Shown: positions 16,907 through 25,788 of the stretch, piece after piece
How the letters are laid out: every line of letters begins with the position of its first letter
How positions within the stretch are numbered: the first letter of the stretch is position 1
Origin: Terriglobia bacterium
GTDB taxonomy: Bacteria; Acidobacteriota; Terriglobia; Acidiferrales; UBA7541
Assembly (NCBI GenBank): GCA_020073485.1
Contig: JAIQFB010000008.1
Span: 1 to 64,000 of the forward strand
Direction: 5' to 3'
DNA length: 64,000 bases
Made by a program: the position numbers and the translations under genes
The notes under the pieces: model-generated
The model's input: only the letters and a program-made list of their open reading frames with translations
Databases searched by the model: none
Told to the model about the DNA's origin: nothing

Positions 16907-18634
16907 TCAACGCGGCGCCGCCGGCAGCGCGAACGCCGTGAACGATAGCCCCGACGTGGTGACGACCCATTGGCGGCCGTCGAGCATGTACGTAACGGCG
17001 GCTGAACCCCAGATCGGAGCGCCGGTCTCAAATTTCCACAGCTCTTTTCCGCTCTCGGCCTCGAAGGCGTGAAAATAGCCTTCGTTGTCGCCGGTGAAAA
17101 CCAGGCCGGAGGCAGTGGACATCACACCTCCCGTTAAATCAAGGGAAACGGTGGAGGGGTACGCGCGATACTTGTGTTCCCAGCGGCGCTGGCCGGTGGT
17201 CGGATCGATCGCGCGCAGCACGGAAAATTGATCATGACCTTCGACCAGGACTCGGCCACCGCTTGGGACGCGCACGCCCATGTCGATCGGCTCGGTGGGC
17301 TTAACGCCTTCCCAGGTGGCGCAGGTTTCGTGAGCGGTGACAAAAAACAATCCGCTGCCCGGATCGTATGTGGGCGGCTGGAAATTCGTGCCGCCGTGAT
17401 TGTCAGGCAAGCATTTGTCGGGCGTGCCTTTATTGTCAAGAACGATCGGGCGGCCGTCCGGGCCGAGTTCCTTGGCCCAGTTCGATCCGTCTATGAATGT
17501 CTTGCCGACCAGGAGTTTCCCTGATTCGCGGTCGAGCGTGTAGAAGAAGCCGTTGCGGTTGGCGACCATGATCACTTTGTGAGGCTGGCCGGCGATTTTG
17601 AGGTCGGCTTGTACAGGGACATGCGCCGAGTCCCAGTCATGCACGTCATGCGGCGTAAACTGGAAATGCCATTTCAGTTTTCCGGTATCGACGTCGAGGG
17701 CCACGAGAGAGCAGGTATAGAGATTGTCGCCTTCGCGATCATCGCCGTAGTAATCGGGATTGGGATTGCCCGTGCCGTAATAGACGAGGTTGAGCGCCGG
17801 GTCGTAACTACCCGTGTTCCAGACGGCGCCTCCGCCGCGGGCAGCCACTTCGACATTCGGCCAGCTCTCGCTGCCCGGTTGGCCAGGCATGGGAATCGTG
17901 TCGAAGTGCCAGACGGGTTCCCCGGTTTGCGCGTCGTAGGCGTTGATGTAGCCGCGACTGGAAAAATCTCCGCCGGCCACGCCGATGATGACTTTATTTT
18001 TTATGACCAGAGGCGCGGCTGTGATGGCGTTCGCCCTCTTGAGATCGCCGACCGCTACGTCCCAGATGACTTCGCCCGTCATCCGGTTCAGCGCCACCAG
18101 GTGCGCATCCAGCGTGCCCATGTACAGGCGATCGCCAAGGATTCCAAAACCGCGATTAACCGGGCCGCAACACACCGACGCGGAGAAGTTGGGAGGAAGC
18201 CTGCGGCGATAGCTCCAGATCGGGCGGCCCGTGCGGCCGTCCAGCGCCCACGCTGTATCGTTGTTTCCGGTCACGTAGAGAATTCCGTCAACGACCAGCG
18301 GAGTATTTTCAATTCCGCGTCCAGCCAAGCCGGGGATATCGGTTTGGAAAATCCACTGCGGGACAAGGCCCGCGACATTTTGCGGAGTCAGCTGTTTCAA
18401 GGGACTGTGGCGCTGCCCCGTGTAATCGCCCGAAAACGTCAGCCAGCGTGAGGGGTTCTTCAAGCCATCGAGAAGGTCCTGGCTGGTGATCGGGGCCGGG
18501 GCGGTTTGCTGCTGTTGCGCTGGCGTCAGCGCACCCGACAACAGGGCCAGCGCAGTGACAGCGACAATTCGGCGCATCCTCATGGACATGCTCCTTCTGA
18601 CTTTTGCATTTACCTGGGTATGTGTCTCGCGCAT
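16907..18634 (-). CDS. PQQ-dependent alcohol dehydrogenase, predicted lanthanide type
   Basis: A 575-residue periplasmic quinoprotein dehydrogenase with an eight-bladed propeller. The start follows GGAGAGGAG; a second candidate ATG at 18589 also has AAGGAG. The signal peptide is MRRIVAVTALALLSGALTP. The vicinal cysteine pair Cys155-Cys156 (V-C-C-G-P) is the hallmark ring over PQQ. GTGNPNPDYYG supplies the metal-binding Asn region. The catalytic Asp333 is followed by Asp335 (D-W-D, nucleotides 17630-17638). In XoxF/PedH enzymes the second Asp marks lanthanide rather than calcium use; its presence here is seen, the metal choice is inference. There is no fused cytochrome domain, so a separate acceptor is needed; the cytochrome c at 13496-13939 is one candidate. 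Confidence 0.93.
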   Translation of the reverse strand: MRETHTQVNAKVRRSMSMRMRRIVAVTALALLSGALTPAQQQQTAPAPITSQDLLDGLKNPSRWLTFSGDYTGQRHSPLKQLTPQNVAGLVPQWIFQTDIPGLAGRGIENTPLVVDGILYVTGNNDTAWALDGRTGRPIWSYRRRLPPNFSASVCCGPVNRGFGILGDRLYMGTLDAHLVALNRMTGEVIWDVAVGDLKRANAITAAPLVIKNKVIIGVAGGDFSSRGYINAYDAQTGEPVWHFDTIPMPGQPGSESWPNVEVAARGGGAVWNTGSYDPALNLVYYGTGNPNPDYYGDDREGDNLYTCSLVALDVDTGKLKWHFQFTPHDVHDWDSAHVPVQADLKIAGQPHKVIMVANRNGFFYTLDRESGKLLVGKTFIDGSNWAKELGPDGRPIVLDNKGTPDKCLPDNHGGTNFQPPTYDPGSGLFFVTAHETCATWEGVKPTEPIDMGVRVPSGGRVLVEGHDQFSVLRAIDPTTGQRRWEHKYRAYPSTVSLDLTGGVMSTASGLVFTGDNEGYFHAFEAESGKELWKFETGAPIWGSAAVTYMLDGRQWVVTTSGLSFTAFALPAAPR

Positions 18635-18815
18635 GGTACTCCTCTCCTGATCTTGATACAACGAATTCGACACTGCCGTGGCGTTGAGTGCGGGCGCGTT
18701 GCAATCTGGGGCGGCGAGATGTAACTTTTAAGTGCTCAAGAAATCAGAACAGAATTTGCGGAGCGAATTGGTTCGGTTCCGATGAGGCGTTCCGCTTCCC
18801 GAGAAGGATGCCTTT

Positions 18816-19589
18816 GTGCAATTTGACGAAAAAGCGCTGCGCCATCTGGAAGTGACCTATCGTGCGCCGGAAGTCGCGGCGCAGCGGCGGATTTTGCTGG
18901 AAACCATTGCGGGGCGAGCCGGGGAGCGTGCGCTCGATATCGGCTGCGGGCCGGGGTTTGTGACAGAGGAGTTGGCACACGCCGTCGGGCCGAGCGGCGA
19001 GGTCCACGCGATGGACAATAGCGAGAGTTCGGTCGAGATGACCCGGCAGCGCTGCGCCGAATTGGGGAACGTGCAAGTCCAGGTGGCGGAAGTGACGAAG
19101 CTTCCCTACCCCGACAATTATTTCGACCTTGCGGTCTCGACCCAGGTATACGAATTCGTTCTGGACATCCAGACCGCATTGTCCGAGTTGCACCGGGTAC
19201 TGAGCCCGGGAGGCCGAGCGGCGATTATCGATACCGATTGGCATACAATTTTATGGCATTCCGGCAATCCCGCCCGAATGGCTCGCGTGTTGAAGGCCTG
19301 GGACGAACATCTGGCGCACGCCGATCTTCCTCGGACGCTGGGCACTCTCCTGCGCAATGCCGGTTTTTCCGTGCGTGAGTGCAAAGCGATTTCGTATCTG
19401 GACACAGAATTCAAGCCCGAGGGTTACAGCTATAACATGACGAAAACGATCCGAGGATTTGTTCGCGACCGCCAAGGGATCACCAGACAGGAAGCGGACG
19501 CCTGGGCCGATGAATTGCGCGAGCTTGCTGGTGCGGGGGCCTATTTCTTCAATCTCAACCGGTACCTGTTTCTGGCTGAGAAGAGGTAG
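18816..19589 (+). CDS. SAM-dependent class I methyltransferase
   Basis: A 257-residue methyltransferase. A stop at 18783-18785 closes the frame and GTG is the only start after it; AAGG lies six to eight bases upstream. The SAM-binding motif is DIGCGPG, with the acidic residue at the end of the second strand in HAMDNS, and motif L-S-P-G-G-R after the fourth. This is the UbiE/Methyltransf_11 type. The C-terminal 100 residues, with many aromatics and no known motif, probably form the substrate pocket. It is divergent from the quinoprotein gene and convergent with the MFS gene. The substrate is unknown. Confidence 0.9.
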   Translation: MQFDEKALRHLEVTYRAPEVAAQRRILLETIAGRAGERALDIGCGPGFVTEELAHAVGPSGEVHAMDNSESSVEMTRQRCAELGNVQVQVAEVTKLPYPDNYFDLAVSTQVYEFVLDIQTALSELHRVLSPGGRAAIIDTDWHTILWHSGNPARMARVLKAWDEHLAHADLPRTLGTLLRNAGFSVRECKAISYLDTEFKPEGYSYNMTKTIRGFVRDRQGITRQEADAWADELRELAGAGAYFFNLNRYLFLAEKR

Positions 19590-19620
19590 CGACACGGGCT
19601 GCCACCTGTGACACCACACT

Positions 19621-20910
19621 TCACGAACTCGCAATCGCAGGAGAGCTTGGCCGCCTGGCCACCATCACACAGATGAAAGCAATGAGCGCCAAAACCGCTG
19701 CGGTATAAAAAGCGGCTCCGTAGTTTCTATACCTATCAAACAGCACGCCTCCGATGGTCGGTCCAAGAATTCCAGCAAATCCCCAGGCGGTAAAAACCAT
19801 GCCGTAGTTGGTGCCAGCATGCCGGGTACCGTAAAAATCGGCGATGGTCGCGGGATTCACGGAGGCTTGCGTGCCGTAGCAGAAGTACACGATGAAAATC
19901 AGGGCGTAGAGTCCGGCAATGTGCGCGCCAACCCAGTACAAAGCGGGCATCGCAAAAGTTGAGATAAGCAGTACCACTCGCAGCGTGTTGAGCCTGCCCA
20001 GGAGATCGGAAATCCAGCCGGCAAAAATCCGGCCCGAGACATTGCCGGAAGCTCCCACGACCAGTCCCATGGTGGCGATCGTGGCGCTGGAAATTCCCTG
20101 GTTGTTGGCGAAGGGGATGAGCTGGCTGATGACCATCAGACCCGCCGTGGAGCCCAGGCCAAAGCCGAGCCACAACAGGTAAAACGCAGGGGTGCGCAAA
20201 ACTTCGTTGGGCATGAACTGATGGCGGATCACGGGAACACGGAACGCGGCGGTCCTATCTTCTGGCGGCCGGTTCGCCGGCGGATTTTTCATCAGGAACG
20301 CCCCGGTCATGGTCATGACCAGAAACATGGCGCTGAGAATCATGCAGGAAGGGCGCCATCCGAAATGAGGAAACAAAACCAGATTGGCGAACGTTCCGAA
20401 AATTGCCGATCCGCCGCCATATCCGGCAAGCGCAAGGCCGATGGCCAAGCCGGTTTTGTCGGGAAACCATTTAGCCATGACCGGAACAACAGTCCCGTAG
20501 CCGAAACCGTTGCCAATACCCCCGAGCACGCCGTAGAAAAAATACAGATAGTACAGGCTGGACGTGTAGGCAAAGAGCAGGAAGCTCAGGGTAATCAAAA
20601 TGCTTCCGGTCAAGGAAATCCAGAAGGGGCCGAAACGGTCTTGCAATTTTCCGGCGAGAAGCAACGATGCGGCAAACATGACCACGGCGAAGGTAAAAAC
20701 CGTGGAGGTCTGCGCGCGCTTCCAGCCAAATTCTCTTTCCAACGGAGCGACGAATACACTCCAAGCGTACAGTGTGCCCAGGGCGAGGGTCATCAGAAGC
20801 CCGCCGATCAACCGCCACCAGCGGCTGATTTCCGCCCGCTCCCCGCCTGCGACAGCAGACGGAGCGTTGGATCGCGGCAAGGCGTCGCTATGCGGGATAG
20901 TGGCCGTCAT
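19621..20910 (-). CDS. MFS transporter, oxalate:formate antiporter (OFA) type
   Basis: A 429-residue inner-membrane protein with about 12 hydrophobic helices. The N-terminal helix pattern GTLYAWSVFVAPLE and the loop D-R-F-G-P between helices 2 and 3 are typical of OFA carriers, which move oxalate, formate, lactate, pyruvate or other small organic acids. It is the last gene of an operon with acyl-CoA dehydrogenase, CoA-transferase and MaoC hydratase genes; only 14 bp separate it from the hydratase. The context suggests that it imports the organic acid those enzymes degrade. The exact substrate cannot be read. Confidence 0.93.
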   Translation of the reverse strand: MTATIPHSDALPRSNAPSAVAGGERAEISRWWRLIGGLLMTLALGTLYAWSVFVAPLEREFGWKRAQTSTVFTFAVVMFAASLLLAGKLQDRFGPFWISLTGSILITLSFLLFAYTSSLYYLYFFYGVLGGIGNGFGYGTVVPVMAKWFPDKTGLAIGLALAGYGGGSAIFGTFANLVLFPHFGWRPSCMILSAMFLVMTMTGAFLMKNPPANRPPEDRTAAFRVPVIRHQFMPNEVLRTPAFYLLWLGFGLGSTAGLMVISQLIPFANNQGISSATIATMGLVVGASGNVSGRIFAGWISDLLGRLNTLRVVLLISTFAMPALYWVGAHIAGLYALIFIVYFCYGTQASVNPATIADFYGTRHAGTNYGMVFTAWGFAGILGPTIGGVLFDRYRNYGAAFYTAAVLALIAFICVMVARRPSSPAIASS

Positions 20911-20924
20911 GGGCTCTCATGTGG

Positions 20925-21437
20925 TCAGGATTTCCGCGGTTCGATTTTCGGACCTTTCACGGTTTCGGGGACGTGCCCGCGCCGGTAGATCATCACGGTT
21001 CGCTTGAATTCGATGACCACGGTGCCGTCTTGCTTAAATCCAGTGGTCTTGAAACGCACGATGCCCACGTTCGGTCTGGATTTCGATTCTCGCTTTTCGA
21101 GGACTTCGCTTTGCGAATAGAGGGTGTCGCCCTCGAAAAGCGGATTGGGGAGGCGCACCTCGTCCCAGCCCAGATTGGCCATCGCGTTCTGCGAGATGTC
21201 GGCGACGGACTGGCCTGTGACCACGGCAAGAGTGAATGTGGAATCGACCAGGGGCTTGCCGAATTCCGTTTTCGCCGCGTAGGCACTGTCAAAGTGGATG
21301 GGATTGGTGTTCATCGTGAGCAGAGTGAACCAGATATTGTCCGTGGCCAGGACCGTGCGGCCCAGAGAATGACGGTAGATATCCCCGACCACGAAATCCT
21401 CAAAGACCCGGCCTGCCCGGCCATCTATAATCGCCAT
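20925..21437 (-). CDS. MaoC-like hydratase (hot-dog fold)
   Basis: A 170-residue R-hydratase-like protein. The acidic/His active site is in NTNPIHFD near residues 44-51, matching the hydratase motif of MaoC and mesaconyl-CoA or itaconyl-CoA hydratase relatives. The ATG at 21437 is preferred (AAGG six bases upstream); a GTG two codons before is possible. It lies 30 bp downstream of the CoA-transferase gene and 14 bp upstream of the carrier gene. It most likely hydrates the enoyl-CoA made by the acyl-CoA dehydrogenase of the same operon. Confidence 0.92.
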   Translation of the reverse strand: MAIIDGRAGRVFEDFVVGDIYRHSLGRTVLATDNIWFTLLTMNTNPIHFDSAYAAKTEFGKPLVDSTFTLAVVTGQSVADISQNAMANLGWDEVRLPNPLFEGDTLYSQSEVLEKRESKSRPNVGIVRFKTTGFKQDGTVVIEFKRTVMIYRRGHVPETVKGPKIEPRKS

Positions 21438-21467
21438 GGTCACCTTCCAGAGATTTATTTCTCGAAA

Positions 21468-22643
21468 TCAAATCACGCCATCACGGCGCCAACTTGCAAT
21501 CGTTTCCGCATTAAAACCCAACTCGCCGAGGATCGCGCCGGTGTGCTGTCCCAGCGCGGGAATTTCGTTCATGGCGACGTCCACATTTTCCATAGTGACC
21601 GGCGGAAGAAGGGCCGGAAGACGGCCCACGGGTGAATCCACCTCGCTCCATCGTTTTCTGGCCTCGAGTTGCGGATGAACCACGAATTCCTGCATGGTGT
21701 TCATCCGCGCGTTCGCGATTTGCGCCGTTTCCAACCGCGCGATGATTTCGGCCGTGGTCAGTTTCCCAAACACTTCATGCATTACTTGATCGAGCTGCGG
21801 ACGATTCTGGACCCTCTTGGCGTTGGAGTCAAAGCGAGGATCCGAGGAAAGTTGGGGGAGCTGCAATACCACTTCACAAAATCTTTTCCATTCGCGCTCG
21901 TTTTGCAAGCCGAGGTACACCGCTTTATGGTCTCCGCTTTGCACCGGGCCGTAGGGAGCGATAGTGGCGTGGCTTGCTCCGGACCTCGGGGGAGCCGATC
22001 CTCCTGAGGTGTAGTACGCGGCGTAACTCATCCATTCGGCGAGCGAATCGAAAAGAGAAGTCTCCAGAGCGACGCCCTCGCCGGTTCGCGCGCGGACCAG
22101 CAAAGCCGTGAGAATTCCGGAATAGGCATACATCCCGCAGGAAATATCGGCGATGGAGATGCCGACTTTCGAGGGCGATTGTTCTGTGCCGGTGATGGAA
22201 ATCAATCCTACCTCTGCCTGGATCAGCAAGTCGTACGCTTTTTTGTCGCGGTACGGGCCGGAAGATCCGTATCCGGAAAGATCGCAGACGATGAGGCGCG
22301 GATATTTCTTGCGGAGTTCCGCGGTGGCGAATCCGAGGCGCTCGGTTGCTCCGGGCGCCAAATTCTGGATAAATACATCCGCCTTGGCAAGCAAGCGATC
22401 CAGAACCAGCTTGGCCTCGTCCCGCTTGAGATCCAGCGTGAGAGATTCCTTGGAACGATTGAGCCATACAAAGTGGCTAGACATTCCGCGGACGGTGGCG
22501 TCATAGCCGCGCGCAAAATCTCCAACCTCGGGTCGCTCAACTTTGATGACACGCGCACCCAAGTCCGCCAATTGCCGCGTCGCAAACGGCGCGGCAACGG
22601 CCTGCTCCAAGGACACCACCGTGATTCCCTCGAGCGGCAACAT
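21468..22643 (-). CDS. Class III (CaiB/BaiF) CoA-transferase
   Basis: A 391-residue family III CoA-transferase, which moves CoA to an organic acid through an aspartyl intermediate. The N-terminus (LPLEGITVVSLEQ) and ADLGARVIKVERP are characteristic, and the likely nucleophile is the Asp of AYDLLIQAEVG. Its ATG shares one base with the stop of the acyl-CoA dehydrogenase gene (TGATG), which implies translational coupling and fixes the start. The acceptor acid is probably the substrate imported by the OFA carrier; the donor could be succinyl-CoA or a product CoA ester. Confidence 0.95.
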   Translation of the reverse strand: MLPLEGITVVSLEQAVAAPFATRQLADLGARVIKVERPEVGDFARGYDATVRGMSSHFVWLNRSKESLTLDLKRDEAKLVLDRLLAKADVFIQNLAPGATERLGFATAELRKKYPRLIVCDLSGYGSSGPYRDKKAYDLLIQAEVGLISITGTEQSPSKVGISIADISCGMYAYSGILTALLVRARTGEGVALETSLFDSLAEWMSYAAYYTSGGSAPPRSGASHATIAPYGPVQSGDHKAVYLGLQNEREWKRFCEVVLQLPQLSSDPRFDSNAKRVQNRPQLDQVMHEVFGKLTTAEIIARLETAQIANARMNTMQEFVVHPQLEARKRWSEVDSPVGRLPALLPPVTMENVDVAMNEIPALGQHTGAILGELGFNAETIASWRRDGVI

Positions 22644-23809
22644 CAGTAGGACCTGGGCAGGCCCAGAACATGCTCGGCCAGATAGCTCAGAATAAGGTTG
22701 GTCGAAATGGGCGCCACTTGATATAGGCGGGTTTCGCGGAATTTTCGTTCGATATCGTACTCCTCGGCAAAGCCGAATCCGCCGTGCGTTTGCACCGCGA
22801 CATTGGCCAGTTCCCAGGAAACGTCGGCCGAGAGAAGCTTGGAAATATTCGCTTCCGTGCCGCACGGTTTGCCATTGTCGAACAGGCTGGCCGCGCGCCT
22901 GACCATCAGCCGCGCCGCCTCCAGATTGGCGTAGGCGCGGGCGATTGGAAATTGAATCCCCTGATTTTTGCCGATTGGCCGGGCGAAAACCACTCGCTCA
23001 TTGGCGTAACGGCAGGTGCGTTCCAGGAACCAGTGCGCGTCGCCCAAACATTCCGAAGCTATCAGGATTCGCTCGGCATTCAAGCTGTCCAGCAGGTAGC
23101 GGAATCCCTGGCCTTCTTCGCCCACCAGATTGTCCACGGGAACTTCCAGGTTATCGAAAAACAGTTCGGTGGTTGCGTGATTCATCATCGTGCGGATGGG
23201 CCGAATCTTGAGTCCATGACCCACGGCCTGGCGAAGATCGACCAGGATGGTGGAGAGTCCTTCGGTTCGCTTCTTCACCTGGTCGACGGGCGTGGTGCGG
23301 GCGATCAGGAGCATCAGATCGGAATGTTCGGCCCGCGAGATCCAAATTTTTTGGCCATTGATCACATAGCGGTCTCCCTTTCGGACGGCCATGGTTTTTA
23401 GCTGCGTGGTATCGGTGCCCGTATTGGGTTCGGTGACGCCGAATGCCTGCAGGCGCACAGATCCATCGGCGACCTTGGGTAAGTATTTCCGCTTCTGCTC
23501 TTCCGAACCATGCCGCAGGAGCGTGCCCATGATGTACATCTGGGCGTGGCATGCGGCGGCGTTTCCTCCGCAATGATGAATTTCTTCCAGGATGATGGAG
23601 GCCTCGGTGACGCCGAGTCCCGCGCCGCCGTATTCCTCGGGAATCAAGGTGGCCATATATCCGGCCTGCGTGAGGGCCTGAACAAAGGCTTCGGGGTAAG
23701 CGCGCTTTTCGTCAAGTTCCCGCCAGTACGTGTCCGGAAAATCCCGGCACAATTCGCGGATGGAAGATTTCAGGTCCTGGTGCGTTTCATCCTGTGAACT
23801 GTTCGCCAT
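22643..23809 (-). CDS. Acyl-CoA dehydrogenase family flavoprotein lacking the usual C-terminal Glu
   Basis: A 388-residue ACAD, first gene of the operon. Seen: the N-terminal helical domain, the middle flavin-contact segment FGVTEPNTGTD, WISRAEHS, and the C-terminal THGGFGFAEEYDIER. In medium- and short-chain enzymes this last motif is followed by a loop with the catalytic Glu (E-G-T). Here the loop reads LYQVAPISTNL, with no Glu. The base must therefore come from elsewhere (as in isovaleryl or long-chain enzymes), or the enzyme does different chemistry, such as a desulfinase-like reaction. The operon predicts an acyl-CoA derived from a small organic acid. The start has only a weak ribosome binding site. 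Confidence 0.93.
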   Translation of the reverse strand: MANSSQDETHQDLKSSIRELCRDFPDTYWRELDEKRAYPEAFVQALTQAGYMATLIPEEYGGAGLGVTEASIILEEIHHCGGNAAACHAQMYIMGTLLRHGSEEQKRKYLPKVADGSVRLQAFGVTEPNTGTDTTQLKTMAVRKGDRYVINGQKIWISRAEHSDLMLLIARTTPVDQVKKRTEGLSTILVDLRQAVGHGLKIRPIRTMMNHATTELFFDNLEVPVDNLVGEEGQGFRYLLDSLNAERILIASECLGDAHWFLERTCRYANERVVFARPIGKNQGIQFPIARAYANLEAARLMVRRAASLFDNGKPCGTEANISKLLSADVSWELANVAVQTHGGFGFAEEYDIERKFRETRLYQVAPISTNLILSYLAEHVLGLPRSY

Positions 23810-23956
23810 ATTCAACGGAAGACCTCGCCCTGTGCCGGGCAGTAGCGTAAACTTTGGCTTATAAAATGCGCAATCGCCTGCAGGCACGAAATCAAGAATG
23901 CAAGAATCCAGATGCGCGAATGCAAAGTATCTTAACCAAAATCGTCTCTTAGCGGG

Positions 23957-25375
23957 ATGGAGAATTCATTGGAGCCCATAACTCGAACGGTGGTCAAGTT
24001 TTCACACGAGCTCAGCCAAAGGGACCTCAGCAGCGAAGTCATGGAGCAAAGCAAGCGCTTGCTTCTGGATTATCTGGGAGTCGCGATTAGCGGTTCGCAA
24101 ACCGATTCCTCACGCGCGGTTTACCGGATGCTGGCGCGCACGCCGTCGCCGGGCCTTTGTTCCGTTCTTGGCACAGCGTTGCAGACATCGGCGGAATATG
24201 CGGCGCTGGCGAACGGAACTTCGGCGCACAGCGTGGAACTGGACGATACCCATCAAGCGGGTTCCATCCATCTGGGCGTGGTGATGTTTTCGACGGCGAT
24301 CGCATTGAGCGAATTGCAGCCGGATATCGACAGCAATCGATTTGTCGCCGCAGTGGTTGCGGGATATGAAATCGCCGCGCGACTGGGAACCGCGCTGCAG
24401 CCGAAATATCATTATGAACTGGGGTTTCATCCTACCGCTACGTGCGGCGTATTCGGTGCTGCCGTCACCGCGGCGAAGCTTATGCAATTGGACGAAGAGC
24501 AGATGCTCTCCGCCATGGGAATTGCCGGCAGTATGGCTGCCGGGTCGCTGGAGTTTCTGGCGGATGGCGCGTGGACAAAAAGACTTCATCCGGGACTTGC
24601 CGCGCAAAACGGAATCCTGGCGGCGAAGCTTGCCGCCGCTGGATTTCGCGGGCCTGCGACGATTCTGGAAGGCCGTGACGGATTTCTATCCGCGTACTCG
24701 CGGAAGTCAAGACCGGAAATTGTGACTCAGGATTTGGGAAAAACGTTTGAGATATTGAAGACCGCGATCAAGCCACACGCGTGCTGCCGGTATATGCAGG
24801 CTCCCATCGATGGGTTGATTGAGCTGGCCAGAACGCAGGACATTCGTCCCGAGCAGATCGCACGCGTCGAAGTCGCCGTCCTGGAAGCCGGCTGGCCGCT
24901 GATCTGCGAGCCTCGAGAGCGGAAGTATTCGCCGTCCAACACCGTGGACGCGCAATTTTCCATGCCCTTTGGCGCCGCGATCGCTCTGACCTTCCGGGCC
25001 GCGGGCCTCGATCAATTCACCGAAGCCAACTTCAATTCACCAGGAATTCAAAGCCTGATGGGCAGAGTGGTTATGACGAGAGATATCCGCATCGAAAAGA
25101 ATTTTCCGGCGGAGTGGGCTTCCAATGTTCAAGTCCACCTGACAAATGGCAAGCAGTTTGAAAAGTATGTCCGTTTTCCGAAAGGCGATCCGGAGAACCC
25201 GCTGACCTGGGAGGAATTGTCAGCCAAATTCGAATCCCTCGCTCTGCGTGTTCTCCCTCGAGACCGCTGTGAGCAAATAACCAATATGGTGGGCGAGATT
25301 CAGCCCTCGTCTGATCTTCGGAAGATTTGGAAACTGGCGGCTCTCGCCACACCGGCGGCCAGCGGATCGAATTGA
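23957..25375 (+). CDS. MmgE/PrpD family protein
   Basis: A 472-residue protein of the family that includes 2-methylcitrate dehydratase and cis-aconitate decarboxylase. Family signatures are LDYLGVAISG, the ELDDTHQAGSIHLG segment and the GFHPTATCGVFGAA segment, all in the usual order and spacing; the length is normal. It is divergent from the acyl-CoA operon across 147 bp and convergent with the cytochrome c gene at only 8 bp. Co-occurrence with CoA-transferase, MaoC and ACAD genes suggests one catabolic module for a branched or unsaturated di- or tricarboxylate, for example itaconate- or aconitate-like acids; this is inference from context. Confidence 0.93.
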   Translation: MENSLEPITRTVVKFSHELSQRDLSSEVMEQSKRLLLDYLGVAISGSQTDSSRAVYRMLARTPSPGLCSVLGTALQTSAEYAALANGTSAHSVELDDTHQAGSIHLGVVMFSTAIALSELQPDIDSNRFVAAVVAGYEIAARLGTALQPKYHYELGFHPTATCGVFGAAVTAAKLMQLDEEQMLSAMGIAGSMAAGSLEFLADGAWTKRLHPGLAAQNGILAAKLAAAGFRGPATILEGRDGFLSAYSRKSRPEIVTQDLGKTFEILKTAIKPHACCRYMQAPIDGLIELARTQDIRPEQIARVEVAVLEAGWPLICEPRERKYSPSNTVDAQFSMPFGAAIALTFRAAGLDQFTEANFNSPGIQSLMGRVVMTRDIRIEKNFPAEWASNVQVHLTNGKQFEKYVRFPKGDPENPLTWEELSAKFESLALRVLPRDRCEQITNMVGEIQPSSDLRKIWKLAALATPAASGSN

Positions 25376-25383
25376 GATATTTC

Positions 25384-25779
25384 CTATCTCAAAATCGAGG
25401 GCATCGTTGCCGGGGGATGCGCCCGCGCTTGCAGGAACGCGTAGATGTCGGCCAATTCCTGGTCCGTCACAACCTTGGCGGTGTACGGCGGCATCTCGCG
25501 CGTGGGCTTGCGTACGTAGGAAATGAAATAGTCGAACGGGACAGGATTCGGGCCGATGCGGGGGCCAGCCATCGTCGTGCCCTGGCCTTCGCGGCCGTGG
25601 CATTCGTAGCAACCGTATTTATTGAAAATCTTCTTTCCTGCCTCGACGTTCCCTGCCGGCGCAGCGTCTGACTTGGAAGACTGCGCGGAATTCTGGGAAT
25701 GCGCGCCGGTGGGATTGAAAATCAGCGCCACTGCCAGCGCAATGAGCCCCGTGGAACCGCAAACACGAATTGATTTCAT
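25384..25779 (-). CDS. Secreted monohaem cytochrome c paired with exported ThDP enzyme
   Basis: A 131-residue cytochrome c. AAGGAG lies five bases before the ATG. The signal peptide runs to about residue 28 (G-A-H-S). The haem site is C-Y-E-C-H; the Met ligand is probably in REMPPYT; a C-terminal helix D-I-Y-A-F-L-Q completes the fold. Only 9 bp separate it from the stop of the exported ThDP enzyme, so the two are co-transcribed and probably co-functional. The cytochrome would accept electrons from the enzyme in the periplasm. Confidence 0.93.
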   Translation of the reverse strand: MKSIRVCGSTGLIALAVALIFNPTGAHSQNSAQSSKSDAAPAGNVEAGKKIFNKYGCYECHGREGQGTTMAGPRIGPNPVPFDYFISYVRKPTREMPPYTAKVVTDQELADIYAFLQARAHPPATMPSILR

Positions 25780-25788
25780 GCGCACTCC

